In this document: positions 8,197 to 16,393 of the stretch, piece by piece
Position numbering within the stretch: position 1 is the stretch's first letter
Layout of the letters: every line of letters begins with the position of its first letter
Source of the DNA: Phytoactinopolyspora alkaliphila
GTDB lineage: Bacteria > Actinomycetota > Actinomycetes > Jiangellales > Jiangellaceae
Reading direction: 5' to 3'
NCBI RefSeq assembly: GCF_010550695.1
Contig: NZ_JAAGOB010000002.1
Coordinates: forward strand, 616,210-656,059
Length of the DNA stretch: 39,850 nt
Translations under genes and position numbers: made by a program
Notes under the pieces: model-generated
What the model was told of the DNA's origin: nothing
Databases searched by the model: none
Seen by the model: the letters and a program-made list of their open reading frames with translations, nothing else

Positions 8197-9639
8197 CTAC
8201 AGCCAGGGTGACCAGTCGATGTCGCCGCGCGGGTCAAAACGCTCCACGGGCTGGGTCGCGGCGATCAGCGCGCGGGCATCAGCCTGGCTGCCGAGGGCTC
8301 CGGCCGCTCGGGCCTGTACGACGAGGTTCCCCAGGGCGGTCGCCTCGACCGGCCCGGCGAGCACGGGAAGGCCCGACGCGTCGGCGGTGAGCTGAGCCAG
8401 CAGCCGGTTCTGCGCGCCGCCGCCCACAAGGTGGATCACGCCGGCCCGGTGCCCGGATAACCGCACGGCGTCCTGAACGGTGCGGGCGTGCCCGATCGCC
8501 AGGCTGTCGAGGATGCACCGGGTGATCGCGGGCTTGGTCACCGGCACCTGCTGCCCCGCCCTCGCGCACAGCTTCCGGATCCTGCTCACCATCTCACCGG
8601 GCGCAAGTAGCTCCGACGACTCGGCATCGATGACGCTGCGCAGCGCGGGCTCGCGGACTGCGGCGTCGAGAAGTTCGCCCAGGTCCACCCGGTCGCCTTC
8701 TGCCGCCCACTCGCGCAGGCATTCCTGCAGCGGCCACAGACCCATCACGTTGCGCAGATAGCGCACCGTGCCGTCGACTCCGATCTCGTTGGTGAAGTTG
8801 GCCGCCGCGCTCTCGTGGCTGAGCACCGGCCGGTCCAGCTCGACGCCGACGAGCGACCATGTGCCGCACGAGATGTAGGCGAAGTTCTCGTCAATGGCAG
8901 GCACCGCCGCCACGGCGGACGCGGTGTCATGCGACGCGACCGCACGTACCCGGATGCGGCCGTCGTCGCCGACCCGCTCCTTGATGTGTGACAACAGCGC
9001 GCCCCGCTCGCTGGCGGGCTCATGGATCTCCGGCAGGATCTGGGAGGGAAGGTCCAGCTCGTCCAGAAGCTCGGTCGCCCACGCGCCGCGTGAGACGTCG
9101 TACATCTGCGTCGTGGAGGCGTTCGTGCGCTCCGCGCCGACGGCGCCGGTCAGGGCATGGGTGAGCAGGTCGGGGATCATCAGGAGAGTGGCCGCACGGC
9201 GCAACCGGCCGGCGTCCTCGGCGAGCAGCTGGTAGACCGTGTTGAACGGGAGGAACTGCAGGCCGGTGGTGCCATAGATCCGCTCGTCGCCCAGCCGTGA
9301 CCGAACCGACTCCATGATCCCGTCGGTCCGGGAGTCTCGGTAGTGCACCGGGGCGCCGATCAGCCGGCCGCCGGCATCGAGCAACCCGTAGTCGACGGCC
9401 CAGGAGTCGATGCCCACCGACTCCAGCGAGCGGTCCGCCGCGAGCGCCGTCGCGAGCCCCTCCACGGCACCGCCGAGCAGCGCGTCGATGTCCCACCTGA
9501 GCATGCCGTCACGTTTCGGCTCATTGGCGAAGCGGTGCACCACCTCGGCATCCAGCTGGTCGGTCCCGATCCTGCCCAGCACCACTCTGCCGCTGGACGC
9601 GCCGAGGTCGACCGCGGCCGCCGTGAACGTCTCGCTCAT
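8197..9639 (-). CDS. rhaB: L-rhamnulokinase
   Basis: A 480-residue FGGY-family carbohydrate kinase, the usual length, that phosphorylates L-rhamnulose at O-1 with ATP in the cytoplasm. The N-terminal phosphate loop is AVDLGASSGRVVLGRI. The sugar-binding region has GIDSWAVDYGLLD. The adenosine region of the second FGGY domain has SCGTWSLVGVELDRPV and VGGGAQNRLLAQLTADASG. The last is a RhaB-like hallmark followed by GPVEATALGNLVVQA. The ATG at 9639 is preceded by GGAG. It is the last gene of the rhaI-rhaD-rhaB minus-strand operon and is separated from rhaD by an 11 bp stem hairpin. The operon context makes the rhamnulose assignment secure over other FGGY substrates. Confidence 0.93.
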   Translation of the reverse strand: MSETFTAAAVDLGASSGRVVLGRIGTDQLDAEVVHRFANEPKRDGMLRWDIDALLGGAVEGLATALAADRSLESVGIDSWAVDYGLLDAGGRLIGAPVHYRDSRTDGIMESVRSRLGDERIYGTTGLQFLPFNTVYQLLAEDAGRLRRAATLLMIPDLLTHALTGAVGAERTNASTTQMYDVSRGAWATELLDELDLPSQILPEIHEPASERGALLSHIKERVGDDGRIRVRAVASHDTASAVAAVPAIDENFAYISCGTWSLVGVELDRPVLSHESAAANFTNEIGVDGTVRYLRNVMGLWPLQECLREWAAEGDRVDLGELLDAAVREPALRSVIDAESSELLAPGEMVSRIRKLCARAGQQVPVTKPAITRCILDSLAIGHARTVQDAVRLSGHRAGVIHLVGGGAQNRLLAQLTADASGLPVLAGPVEATALGNLVVQARAAGALGSQADARALIAATQPVERFDPRGDIDWSPWL

Positions 9640-9665
9640 CCCTCAACTCCAGCTCTTCGTTTCTT

Positions 9666-9709
9666 GCGTCCTGCACAACGAGCGCCAGGGGCCACCCTGT
9701 GCAGGACGC
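9666..9709 (-). promoter_or_regulatory. Intercistronic hairpin between rhaD and rhaB
   Basis: GCGTCCTGCAC (9666-9676) and GTGCAGGACGC (9699-9709) form a perfect 11 bp stem in the 79-base gap between the rhaD stop and the rhaB start. It could lower rhaB expression (attenuation) or protect the upstream mRNA 3' end. There is no run of T after it in the minus direction, so full termination is doubtful. Confidence 0.6.
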
Positions 9710-9718
9710 TGCGAATCC

Positions 9719-11758
9719 CTACCTGAGGAAGGCGGCGGCAACCCCGGCGTCGACCGGAATGTGCAACCCTGTGGTGTGGCTGAGGTCGCCGGCCGTCAGC
9801 GCGAAGACCGCGTTGGCGACGTGTTCCGGCAGAACCTCCTGCTTGAGCAGCGTGCGCTGCGCGTAGAACGCGCCCAGCTCCTCCTCCGGGACGCCGTACA
9901 CGGCCGCGCGCTTGGCGCCCCAGCCACCGGCGAAGATCCCGGAGCCGCGGACCACGCCGTCCGGATTCACGCCGTTGACCCGGATGCCGTGTTCCCCGAG
10001 CTCGGCCGCCAGGAGGCGCACCTGGTGCGCCTGGTCGGCCTTGGTTGCGCCGTACGCGATGTTGTTGGGTCCGGCGAAGACACCGTTCTTGCTGGCGATG
10101 TAGATGATGTCACCGCCGAGTTGCTGGTCGATCATGACTCGCGCGGCTTCCCGGGAGACCAGGAAGGAGCCGCGCGCCATCACGTCGTGCTGCAGATCCC
10201 AGTCCGCGACGGTGGTCTCGAGCAGCGGCTTGGAGATCGAGAGTCCGGCGTTGTTGACGACCAGGTCCACGCCGCCGAACGCCAGCACCGCCTCCCGGAA
10301 CGATGCCGCGATCTGTTCCTCGTCGGTGACGTCCACGGTCACGGGGATGGCGACGTCGGTGCTGCCGATCTCAGCCGCCGCCGTGGCGGCCGCTTCAGCG
10401 TTCAGATCGGCGACGACGACGCACACGCCCTCGGCCGCCAGGCGCTGGGCGATGGCCTTGCCGATGCCGGACCCGGCACCCGTGACCAGTGCCACCCGCG
10501 AAGCCAGGGGCTTGGGCTTCGGCATGCGCTGCAGCTTGGCCTCTTCCAGAGCCCAGTACTCGATCCGGAATTTCTCGCTCTCGGCGATCGGTGCATAGCT
10601 CGACACCGCCTCCGCCCCGCGCATGACATTGATGGCGTTGACGTAGAACTCACCGGCCACCCGAGCTGTCTGCTTGTCCTTGCCGAAGCTGAACATGCCG
10701 ATGCCGGGCACCAGCACGATCGCGGGGTCGGCGCCGCGCATGGGTGGGCTGTCCGCGGTGGCGTGCCGGTTGTAGTAGGCCTCGTAGTCCTCGCGGTAAG
10801 CGGCATGCAGGTCCTTGAGCCGGTCCACGCTCTCCTCCAGGGACGACGTCGCCGGCAGGTCCAGGACCAAAGGCCGCACCTTGGTACGGAGGAAATGGTC
10901 AGGACATGACGTGCCCAGGGCCGCCAACGGTGCCAGCTTCTCCCGGGCCAGGAACTTTAGCACCACGTCGGAGTCGGTGAAGTGCCCCACCTGTGGCTTG
11001 TCGGTCGACGCCAGACCACGCACGATCGGTGCGAGGGCGGCGGCGCGTTCCCGGCGTGCATCCTCCGGCAGCGGCTCGAACCCAGAGACGACGCCACCGA
11101 ACGGCTCGTCAGCTCCCCGTTCGGTGAGGAAGCGTTCGGCGGTCTGGATGATCTCGAGCGACCGCGCCTCGCACTCCGCGCTGCTGGATCCCCATGCGGT
11201 GATGCCGTGACCCCCCAGGATGCACCCGATGGCCTGGGGGTTCGCCGCCTTGATGGCGGCGATGTCCAGGCCGAGCTGGAATCCGGGACGCCGCCACGGC
11301 ACCCACACCACACGATCGCCGAAGCACTCCTTGGTCAGCGCCTCGCCGTCTGCGGCGGTGGCCAGTGCGATCCCCGAGTCGGGGTGAAGGTGATCGACGT
11401 GCGTCGCGTCGACCAGACCGTGCATGGCGGTGTCGATGGACGGCGCTGCGCCGCCCTTGCCATGCAGGCAGAAGTCGAACGCCGCGACCATCTCGTCCTC
11501 GCGCTCGACTCCGGGATAGACGTCGACGAGCGCCCGCATCCGGTCCAGGCGCAGCACCGCGAGACCCTGCTCGCGCAACGTCCCCAGGTCTCCACCGGAT
11601 CCCTTGACCCACAGGAGATCCACCGGCGCACCCGTCACGGGATCGGTCTCCGACCCCTTCGCCGACGTGTTGCCTCCGGCGTAGTTGGTGTTCCGCGGGT
11701 CCGACCCGAGCCGGTTGCTCCGCTCCAGTAGGGCCTGCACCTCGGAATGGGTGGTCAT
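9719..11758 (-). CDS. rhaD: Bifunctional rhamnulose-1-phosphate aldolase / short-chain dehydrogenase
   Basis: A 679-residue fusion, the standard length for the RhaE/YuxG-like family. Residues about 1-400 are a class II aldolase/adducin domain with the metal-binding HVDHLHPDSGIA segment and GCILGGHGITAWG. It cleaves L-rhamnulose 1-phosphate to DHAP and L-lactaldehyde. Residues about 420-679 are an SDR domain with VALVTGAGSGIGKAIAQRLA, VVNNAGLSISK and the YGATK active-site motif, presumed to oxidise lactaldehyde to lactate. The ATG at 11758 follows TGAGGAGATGACGAC. It sits between rhaI and rhaB, with 132 gene-free bases before rhaI's stop. The dehydrogenase substrate is known for the family from related systems and is inferred here. 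Confidence 0.93.
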   Translation of the reverse strand: MTTHSEVQALLERSNRLGSDPRNTNYAGGNTSAKGSETDPVTGAPVDLLWVKGSGGDLGTLREQGLAVLRLDRMRALVDVYPGVEREDEMVAAFDFCLHGKGGAAPSIDTAMHGLVDATHVDHLHPDSGIALATAADGEALTKECFGDRVVWVPWRRPGFQLGLDIAAIKAANPQAIGCILGGHGITAWGSSSAECEARSLEIIQTAERFLTERGADEPFGGVVSGFEPLPEDARRERAAALAPIVRGLASTDKPQVGHFTDSDVVLKFLAREKLAPLAALGTSCPDHFLRTKVRPLVLDLPATSSLEESVDRLKDLHAAYREDYEAYYNRHATADSPPMRGADPAIVLVPGIGMFSFGKDKQTARVAGEFYVNAINVMRGAEAVSSYAPIAESEKFRIEYWALEEAKLQRMPKPKPLASRVALVTGAGSGIGKAIAQRLAAEGVCVVVADLNAEAAATAAAEIGSTDVAIPVTVDVTDEEQIAASFREAVLAFGGVDLVVNNAGLSISKPLLETTVADWDLQHDVMARGSFLVSREAARVMIDQQLGGDIIYIASKNGVFAGPNNIAYGATKADQAHQVRLLAAELGEHGIRVNGVNPDGVVRGSGIFAGGWGAKRAAVYGVPEEELGAFYAQRTLLKQEVLPEHVANAVFALTAGDLSHTTGLHIPVDAGVAAAFLR

Positions 11759-11890
11759 GTCGTCATCTCCTCAGCCAGATGCTCACAGATTGCTCTCATG
11801 CGTTCCTGCACCGCACTACACGCACGCCGCTACGCATCGTCGCCGCTCGGGCTCGCATCCACGCCGCGGACTTGGCTGACCGGGCCGGAC

Positions 11891-13057
11891 TCACGCACCC
11901 CACCCGGCCTGCTCTCCCCCGGCCCGCTCCGCCGCGATCGTCTCGGCATAGCCGGAGCGGTGGTACGCGGCCATCGGGTCCGGGTCGCGCCCGTCCTCCT
12001 CACGTAGACTCGCCAGCATCGGGCGGACGTCGGTGTAGAAGGCGTCCATGAAGATCTGGTTGGCCGCGAGGACGTCGCCGCTGCCCTGCGCGGCGGCCAG
12101 CGCGGTGTTGTCCAGCATGAGCGCCTTCGCGGTCATCTCCTGGACGTTGAGCACCGAGCGGATGATCGCGGGGATCTTCGCCTCGATGTTGTGACATTGG
12201 TCGAGCATGAACGCGATACCAGCCTGCGGTGTGTGCGCACCGACGCTGACGATCTCGTGCATGATCCGGAACAGCTGGAACGGATCGGCCGCGCCGACCA
12301 TGAGGTCGTCGTCGGCGTAGAAGCGGGAGTTGAAGTCGAAGCCGCCGAGCTTGTGTGCGCGGAGAAGGAACGCGACGATGAACTCGATGTTGGTCCCCGG
12401 CGCATGATGCCCGGTGTCGATGACCACCTGCGCTCTAGGCCCCAGCTCCAGGCAGTGCGCATACGACGTGCCCCAATCCGGCACGTCCATCGTGTAGAAG
12501 GACGGCTCGAAGAGCTTGTACTCCAGCAGCATGCGCTGACCGTCGCCGAGCCGCGCGTAGGTCTCGCGCAAGGCTTCGGCTAGCCGGTCCTGACGTGCCC
12601 GGATACTGTCCTGACCTGGGTAGTTGGTTCCGTCGGCGAACCAGAGCTTCAGAGTGTCCGAACCAGTGGCGTCCATGATGTCGATACATTCGAGCAGGTG
12701 ATCCGTCGCCTTGCGCCGGACCACCGGATCGGGGCTGCACACACTGCCGAGCTTGTAATCGTCATCCTGGAATACGTTGGAGTTGATCGCGCCGATCCGC
12801 ACGCCCTGCGCCTCGGCGTGCTTGGCCAGCCGGTCGTAGTCGTCCACCTTGTCCCAGGGGATGTGCAGCGCGACAGTGGGAGCTGCCCCGGTCAGACGGT
12901 GCACCACGGCCGCGTCGTCGATCTTCTCGAATGGGTCGCGTGGAACCCCTGGCTGCGCGAAGACCTTGAACCGGGTGCCCGAGTTCGCGTAGGCCCACGA
13001 GGCCGTCTCCACTCCCAGGCCGCGGATTCCCGCGGTTATCGCACTGTGATCGCTCAT
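11891..13057 (-). CDS. rhaI: L-rhamnose isomerase
   Basis: A 388-residue TIM-barrel metal-dependent isomerase of the RhaI (Pseudomonas/actinobacterial) type. It converts L-rhamnose to L-rhamnulose in the cytoplasm as the first step of the phosphorylating pathway. Visible barrel segments with likely metal ligands include MLLEYKLFEPSFYTMDVPDW, VVIDTGHHAPGTNIEF and GGFDFNSRFYADDDLMVGA. The ATG at 13057 is preceded by AAGGAGC about 11 bases away. It is the first gene of the operon, immediately downstream of a regulatory region shared with a divergent LacI gene. No rhamnose transporter or mutarotase gene is present in this window, so uptake must be encoded elsewhere. Confidence 0.94.
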   Translation of the reverse strand: MSDHSAITAGIRGLGVETASWAYANSGTRFKVFAQPGVPRDPFEKIDDAAVVHRLTGAAPTVALHIPWDKVDDYDRLAKHAEAQGVRIGAINSNVFQDDDYKLGSVCSPDPVVRRKATDHLLECIDIMDATGSDTLKLWFADGTNYPGQDSIRARQDRLAEALRETYARLGDGQRMLLEYKLFEPSFYTMDVPDWGTSYAHCLELGPRAQVVIDTGHHAPGTNIEFIVAFLLRAHKLGGFDFNSRFYADDDLMVGAADPFQLFRIMHEIVSVGAHTPQAGIAFMLDQCHNIEAKIPAIIRSVLNVQEMTAKALMLDNTALAAAQGSGDVLAANQIFMDAFYTDVRPMLASLREEDGRDPDPMAAYHRSGYAETIAAERAGGEQAGWGA

Positions 13058-13181
13058 CCGACGTCACGCTCCTTCTGTTGATCCGCCGAGGTCAGCACCT
13101 GGCGCACTCGGCACGTACCCCTCGCCGGGGCAGTTCTCGCCGGCGTCCGGGGATGGCGCCCATCGTGCTCACACATCACTC

Positions 13182-13193
13182 TGAGACGTTTCA
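13182..13193. promoter_or_regulatory. Probable LacI-family operator for the rha operon
   Basis: TGAGACGTTTCA is one base from the perfect palindrome TGAAACGTTTCA, with the central CG typical of LacI-family sites. It lies between the divergent rhaI and LacI genes. On the minus strand TTGAAA (13189-13194) overlaps it and could be the rhaI -35 box, so binding would block transcription. The promoter assignment is inferred. Confidence 0.6.
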
Positions 13194-13366
13194 AAGCACT
13201 GTATCGGATGCGTCGGCGGGCCGCCAGGGGCCATCCCGTCCCGGATGGGACGCCACGCACAGATGGGCGCCATGCCCGAAGGGCCGGCACACGTTCATCC
13301 ATCACGTACGATCAGGCCCATAAGAGCGCCGACCACGCGCCCAGCCCATTCGTGAAAGGCTTGTCC

Positions 13367-14386
13367 ATGGTCCGACCTGCCCCGAACATCCGGCAGGTAG
13401 CCGAACTCGCGGGCGTATCGGTCGGGACGGTGTCCAATGTCTTGAACCGTCCCGAACTGGTCACCTCTCACACCCGGGAACGGGTCCAGGCGGCCATCAA
13501 GGAGCTGAAGTTCGTGCGGAACGATTCCGCACGGCAGCTTCGGCTGGGTCGCAGCCGGACTCTCGGACTCGTGGTACTCGACATCTCCAACCCGTTCTTC
13601 ACCGACGTCGCTCGCGGCGTCGAGGAGACCGCCAATCGCGAGGGTCTCGCGGTCATCGTGTGCAACAGCGACGACGACTCCGCCAAGGAGGCATCCCACC
13701 TCGACCTACTGGCCGAGATGCGGGTTCAGGGAGTGCTGATCAACCCTGTCCAGGAGTCCGACAGCCGGATCGCAATGCTCCGCGAACGGGGCATCCCCGT
13801 GGTCCTGTTCGACCGCCAAGCGAGTTCGGCCGACGAGTGCTCCGTCGCGGTCGACGACGTCCTCGGAGGTCGCCAGGCGGCTGCCCACCTGATCGACCAC
13901 GGCCATCAGAAGATCACCTTCCTCGGCGGTCCCTACAGTCTCCGGCAGATCAGGGAACGTCACGAGGGCGCCCTCGCCGCCGTCCGCGACCTCGGGGCCG
14001 ACGTCTCCATCGACGTCCTGAGCACAAGCGCGCCTCATGTGGGGGCGGGGCGCACCGCAGGAGACGAGATCGCCGCGCTCCCGGCCACCGAACGACCCAC
14101 GGCGGTGTTCTGCGCCAACGACCTTCTTGCCCTCGGGCTGCTACAGGCCCTCACCCACGCCGGCATCCGGGTGCCCCAGGACGTGGCGATCGTGGGCTAC
14201 GACGACATCGAGTTCGCGGCAGCGGCGGCGGTCCCGTTGACGTCGGTGCGCCAGCCCCGCCAGAAACTCGGCCGCACTGCCGCCGAACAGCTCCTCGACG
14301 AGACGACCAACCCGGGCCATCGCCATCAGCAGGTCGTATTCGAGCCCGAACTGATCGTTCGTGACTCCAGTTCCGGAACTCGCTAA
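13367..14386 (+). CDS. LacI-family regulator of the rhamnose operon
   Basis: A 339-residue LacI/GalR repressor. The N-terminal HTH reads IRQVAELAGVSVGTVSNVLN followed by the hinge helix region. The periplasmic-binding-protein-like ligand domain includes TLGLVVLDISNPFFTDVARG, FLGGPYSLRQIRERHEG, FCANDLLALGLLQAL and VAIVGYDDIEFA. The reading frame is open back to 13208, but ATG 13367 directly precedes the HTH and follows GAAAGG at 8-9 bases, so I use it. Divergence from rhaI and the TGAGACGTTTCA site between them indicate local control of rhamnose catabolism; the inducer is presumably rhamnose or an intermediate (inference). It ends before a strong hairpin. Confidence 0.92.
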   Translation: MVRPAPNIRQVAELAGVSVGTVSNVLNRPELVTSHTRERVQAAIKELKFVRNDSARQLRLGRSRTLGLVVLDISNPFFTDVARGVEETANREGLAVIVCNSDDDSAKEASHLDLLAEMRVQGVLINPVQESDSRIAMLRERGIPVVLFDRQASSADECSVAVDDVLGGRQAAAHLIDHGHQKITFLGGPYSLRQIRERHEGALAAVRDLGADVSIDVLSTSAPHVGAGRTAGDEIAALPATERPTAVFCANDLLALGLLQALTHAGIRVPQDVAIVGYDDIEFAAAAAVPLTSVRQPRQKLGRTAAEQLLDETTNPGHRHQQVVFEPELIVRDSSSGTR

Positions 14387-14444
14387 TTCTCCGTCCGCCA
14401 ACACGCATGACGAACACGTCGGCGGGTACAGCACTATCGACGCT

Positions 14445-14500
14445 GGCCGACGGCGGCGGAATCCGGCAATGCCGGAGTTGGAACGGGGACGCCGTCGGCC
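14445..14500 (+). terminator. Probable terminator after the LacI gene
   Basis: GGCCGACGGCG (14445-14455) pairs perfectly with CGCCGTCGGCC (14490-14500). The loop holds a second small hairpin, TCCGGCAATGCCGGA (14462-14476). It follows the LacI stop by about 60 bases and precedes the SDR gene. Confidence 0.6.
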
Positions 14501-14546
14501 GGCGTAGCTGTTTTCCGACCACCACCGAAAGAGGGCGGGCCGACGG

Positions 14547-15578
14547 ATGGCGAGGGTCAAGAACTCGGTCGTTGTCGTCACGGGGGCGTCCAGTGGAATC
14601 GGCCGCGCGACGGCGCTGGCGTTCGCGGATGCCGGCGGCACGGTCGTCATCACCGCGCGTAGCGAGCACGCACTCGAAGAAGTGGCTCAGCAATGTCGTG
14701 AAAGAGGGGCCGACGTCCTCGTACTGCCCGCCGACGTGACCGACGCCGCCGCGGTAGAGCAGATCGCAAGAGAGACGGCAGGGCGCTTCGGACGCATCGA
14801 CACCTGGGTCAACAACGCCGGTGTCACGCTCTTCGGGCGGATCGAGGAGGCGCCTGTGCGCTCATGGCACCGTGTGATCGAGACCAACGTCTTCGGCACG
14901 TATCACGGCTTGCGTGCGGTGATTCCCTGGATGCGTGAGCAGGGAAGCGGAGTGATCGTCAACGTCTCGTCCGTCGTCGGCAAGCTACCCACGCCTCTCG
15001 TGAGCAGTTACACCGCGAGTAAGTACGCCGTTCGGGCACTCTCGGATTGCGCACGTCAGGAGTTGCTGGACGTGCCGGGTATCGCCGTGTGCACCGTCCT
15101 GCCGGGGCCGATAGACACCCCCCTGTTCGATCACGGCGCCAACTACAGCGGCTGGCGACCCAAGCCACTGAAGCCGGTCATCGCGGCCGAGCGCGTCGCG
15201 GCCACGATCGTCTCGTGTGCCGCCAAGCCACAGGACGAAGCGTTCGTCGGGGCCTCGTCGGGCATGGTCCTCGGTTTCCGTCGAGCCGCTCCGGGTTTCG
15301 CTGCGCGTGCCGCGGCGGCACAAGTGCCGAAAGATCACTTCACCGCCGAACCCGTGGGTGGATCCGACGGGAACCTTTTCCAGCCAGCCGATTCCACCGG
15401 TTCGATCAGCGGAGGGTGGACGAGATCATCGAAGAAGACGTCCCTCGACGATCCGAAGACCGCTTCGGAATCTGGCTCCGAGAGGTCTCGTCTTCGACGC
15501 GGTATGGCGGTAGCCGCGCTTGTGAGTGCTGCCGGAGCAGGACTGGGCGGCGCCATCCGTGCCCGGGCAAACCGCTGA
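14547..15578 (+). CDS. SDR-family oxidoreductase
   Basis: A 343-residue classical short-chain dehydrogenase with a longer C-terminal tail than the usual 250. The NAD(P)-binding motif is VVVTGASSGIGRATALAFAD, followed by NNAGVTLFG and the catalytic NVSSVVGK plus SSYTASKYAV (Ser, Tyr, Lys). Residues about 255-343 are a low-homology tail that ends in a possible membrane-associating helix (MAVAALVSAAGAGLGGAI), a layout common in actinobacterial SDRs of this size. Substrate is not predictable. Its stop codon overlaps the next gene's ATG (TGATG), so the two are translationally coupled and probably work together. Confidence 0.88.
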   Translation: MARVKNSVVVVTGASSGIGRATALAFADAGGTVVITARSEHALEEVAQQCRERGADVLVLPADVTDAAAVEQIARETAGRFGRIDTWVNNAGVTLFGRIEEAPVRSWHRVIETNVFGTYHGLRAVIPWMREQGSGVIVNVSSVVGKLPTPLVSSYTASKYAVRALSDCARQELLDVPGIAVCTVLPGPIDTPLFDHGANYSGWRPKPLKPVIAAERVAATIVSCAAKPQDEAFVGASSGMVLGFRRAAPGFAARAAAAQVPKDHFTAEPVGGSDGNLFQPADSTGSISGGWTRSSKKTSLDDPKTASESGSERSRLRRGMAVAALVSAAGAGLGGAIRARANR

Positions 15579-16387
15579 TGCCAGTGGCTGCCGAGACGCT
15601 CCTGCGCAACACCATCGACGCACCCACTGACGTTCCGCGGCACCGCTCGGAGCGACACACGGTGGACGGTGTACGCATACACTGCCGGACGTGGCTCGGC
15701 CCGCATGGTGATCACCTGCCAGCCGTCGTCATGCTGCACGGAATCGGCATCGCCAGCCGGATCAACGAGCCGTCCGCCAGGATTCTGGCTCGGATCCGGC
15801 ACGTCTACGCACCCGACCTCCCGGGCTTCGGCAAAAGTCAAGGCTCCGACGCGGTCAGCATCGAGGACTACGCCGACGTGCTGGACCAATGGATGGCGGT
15901 CCGTGGATTGAGCGACGCTGTGGTCACCGGCGTATCCGTGGGAGCGCAGATCGCGGCCGCCGTCGCCCAGCATTACCCGGGCCGTTGCCGCGACCTGGTC
16001 CTTGCCTCACCCACCGTGCAGGAATCGCGACGGAGCTGGCTGCGGCAGTTGGCCATAGCGCCGGTAGAGGTGAGCATGCACACCGGACGCATGCGGGTGA
16101 TCCAGACAAGTGATTTCGCACGTGCAGGCTTGCCGCGGCTACGGCGCACATTCTCCTCTGCCCTCAAGGACCGCCTCGAAGATCGCATGCCCGAGATTCG
16201 CCAGCCGGCCTTGGTCTGCTGGGGGAATCGCGATCCAATGTTGACCCGTTCATGGGTGACCTCCCTCGTCGACGCACTTCCCCGCGGCCGACTTGCGGCC
16301 CTGCCCGGCGTGCGGCACGCGATGACCCATGAGGATCCGTTGCCGTTCTGTCGAGCCACCCTCCACGTTCTCAGCCTTAGCAGGTGA
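15578..16387 (+). CDS. Alpha/beta hydrolase
   Basis: A 269-residue alpha/beta-hydrolase-fold protein. The oxyanion region is VVMLHGIGIASRI, the nucleophile elbow is VTGVSVGAQIAAAV (GxSxG). The acid is likely the Asp in CWGNRDPML and the base is the His in LPGVRHAMTHEDP. DLPGFGKS is typical of the family. The start is ATG 15578, which overlaps the SDR stop codon; the frame is open further upstream only because it is a shadow of the SDR gene. The substrate is unknown; an ester, lactone or lipid are possibilities. It is followed after six bases by the unknown gene at 16394. Confidence 0.88.
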   Translation: MPVAAETLLRNTIDAPTDVPRHRSERHTVDGVRIHCRTWLGPHGDHLPAVVMLHGIGIASRINEPSARILARIRHVYAPDLPGFGKSQGSDAVSIEDYADVLDQWMAVRGLSDAVVTGVSVGAQIAAAVAQHYPGRCRDLVLASPTVQESRRSWLRQLAIAPVEVSMHTGRMRVIQTSDFARAGLPRLRRTFSSALKDRLEDRMPEIRQPALVCWGNRDPMLTRSWVTSLVDALPRGRLAALPGVRHAMTHEDPLPFCRATLHVLSLSR

Positions 16388-16393
16388 TTGCTT

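Noticed and set aside
9410-10909. 499-residue plus-strand ORF opposite rhaB/rhaD
   Set aside because: Antisense of confidently assigned rhamnose genes; no recognisable motif and composition typical of shadow frames.
15047-16387. Long version (446 residues) of the alpha/beta hydrolase
   Set aside because: The extra part is an Arg-rich shadow of the SDR gene; ATG 15578 overlaps the SDR stop in a normal coupling arrangement.
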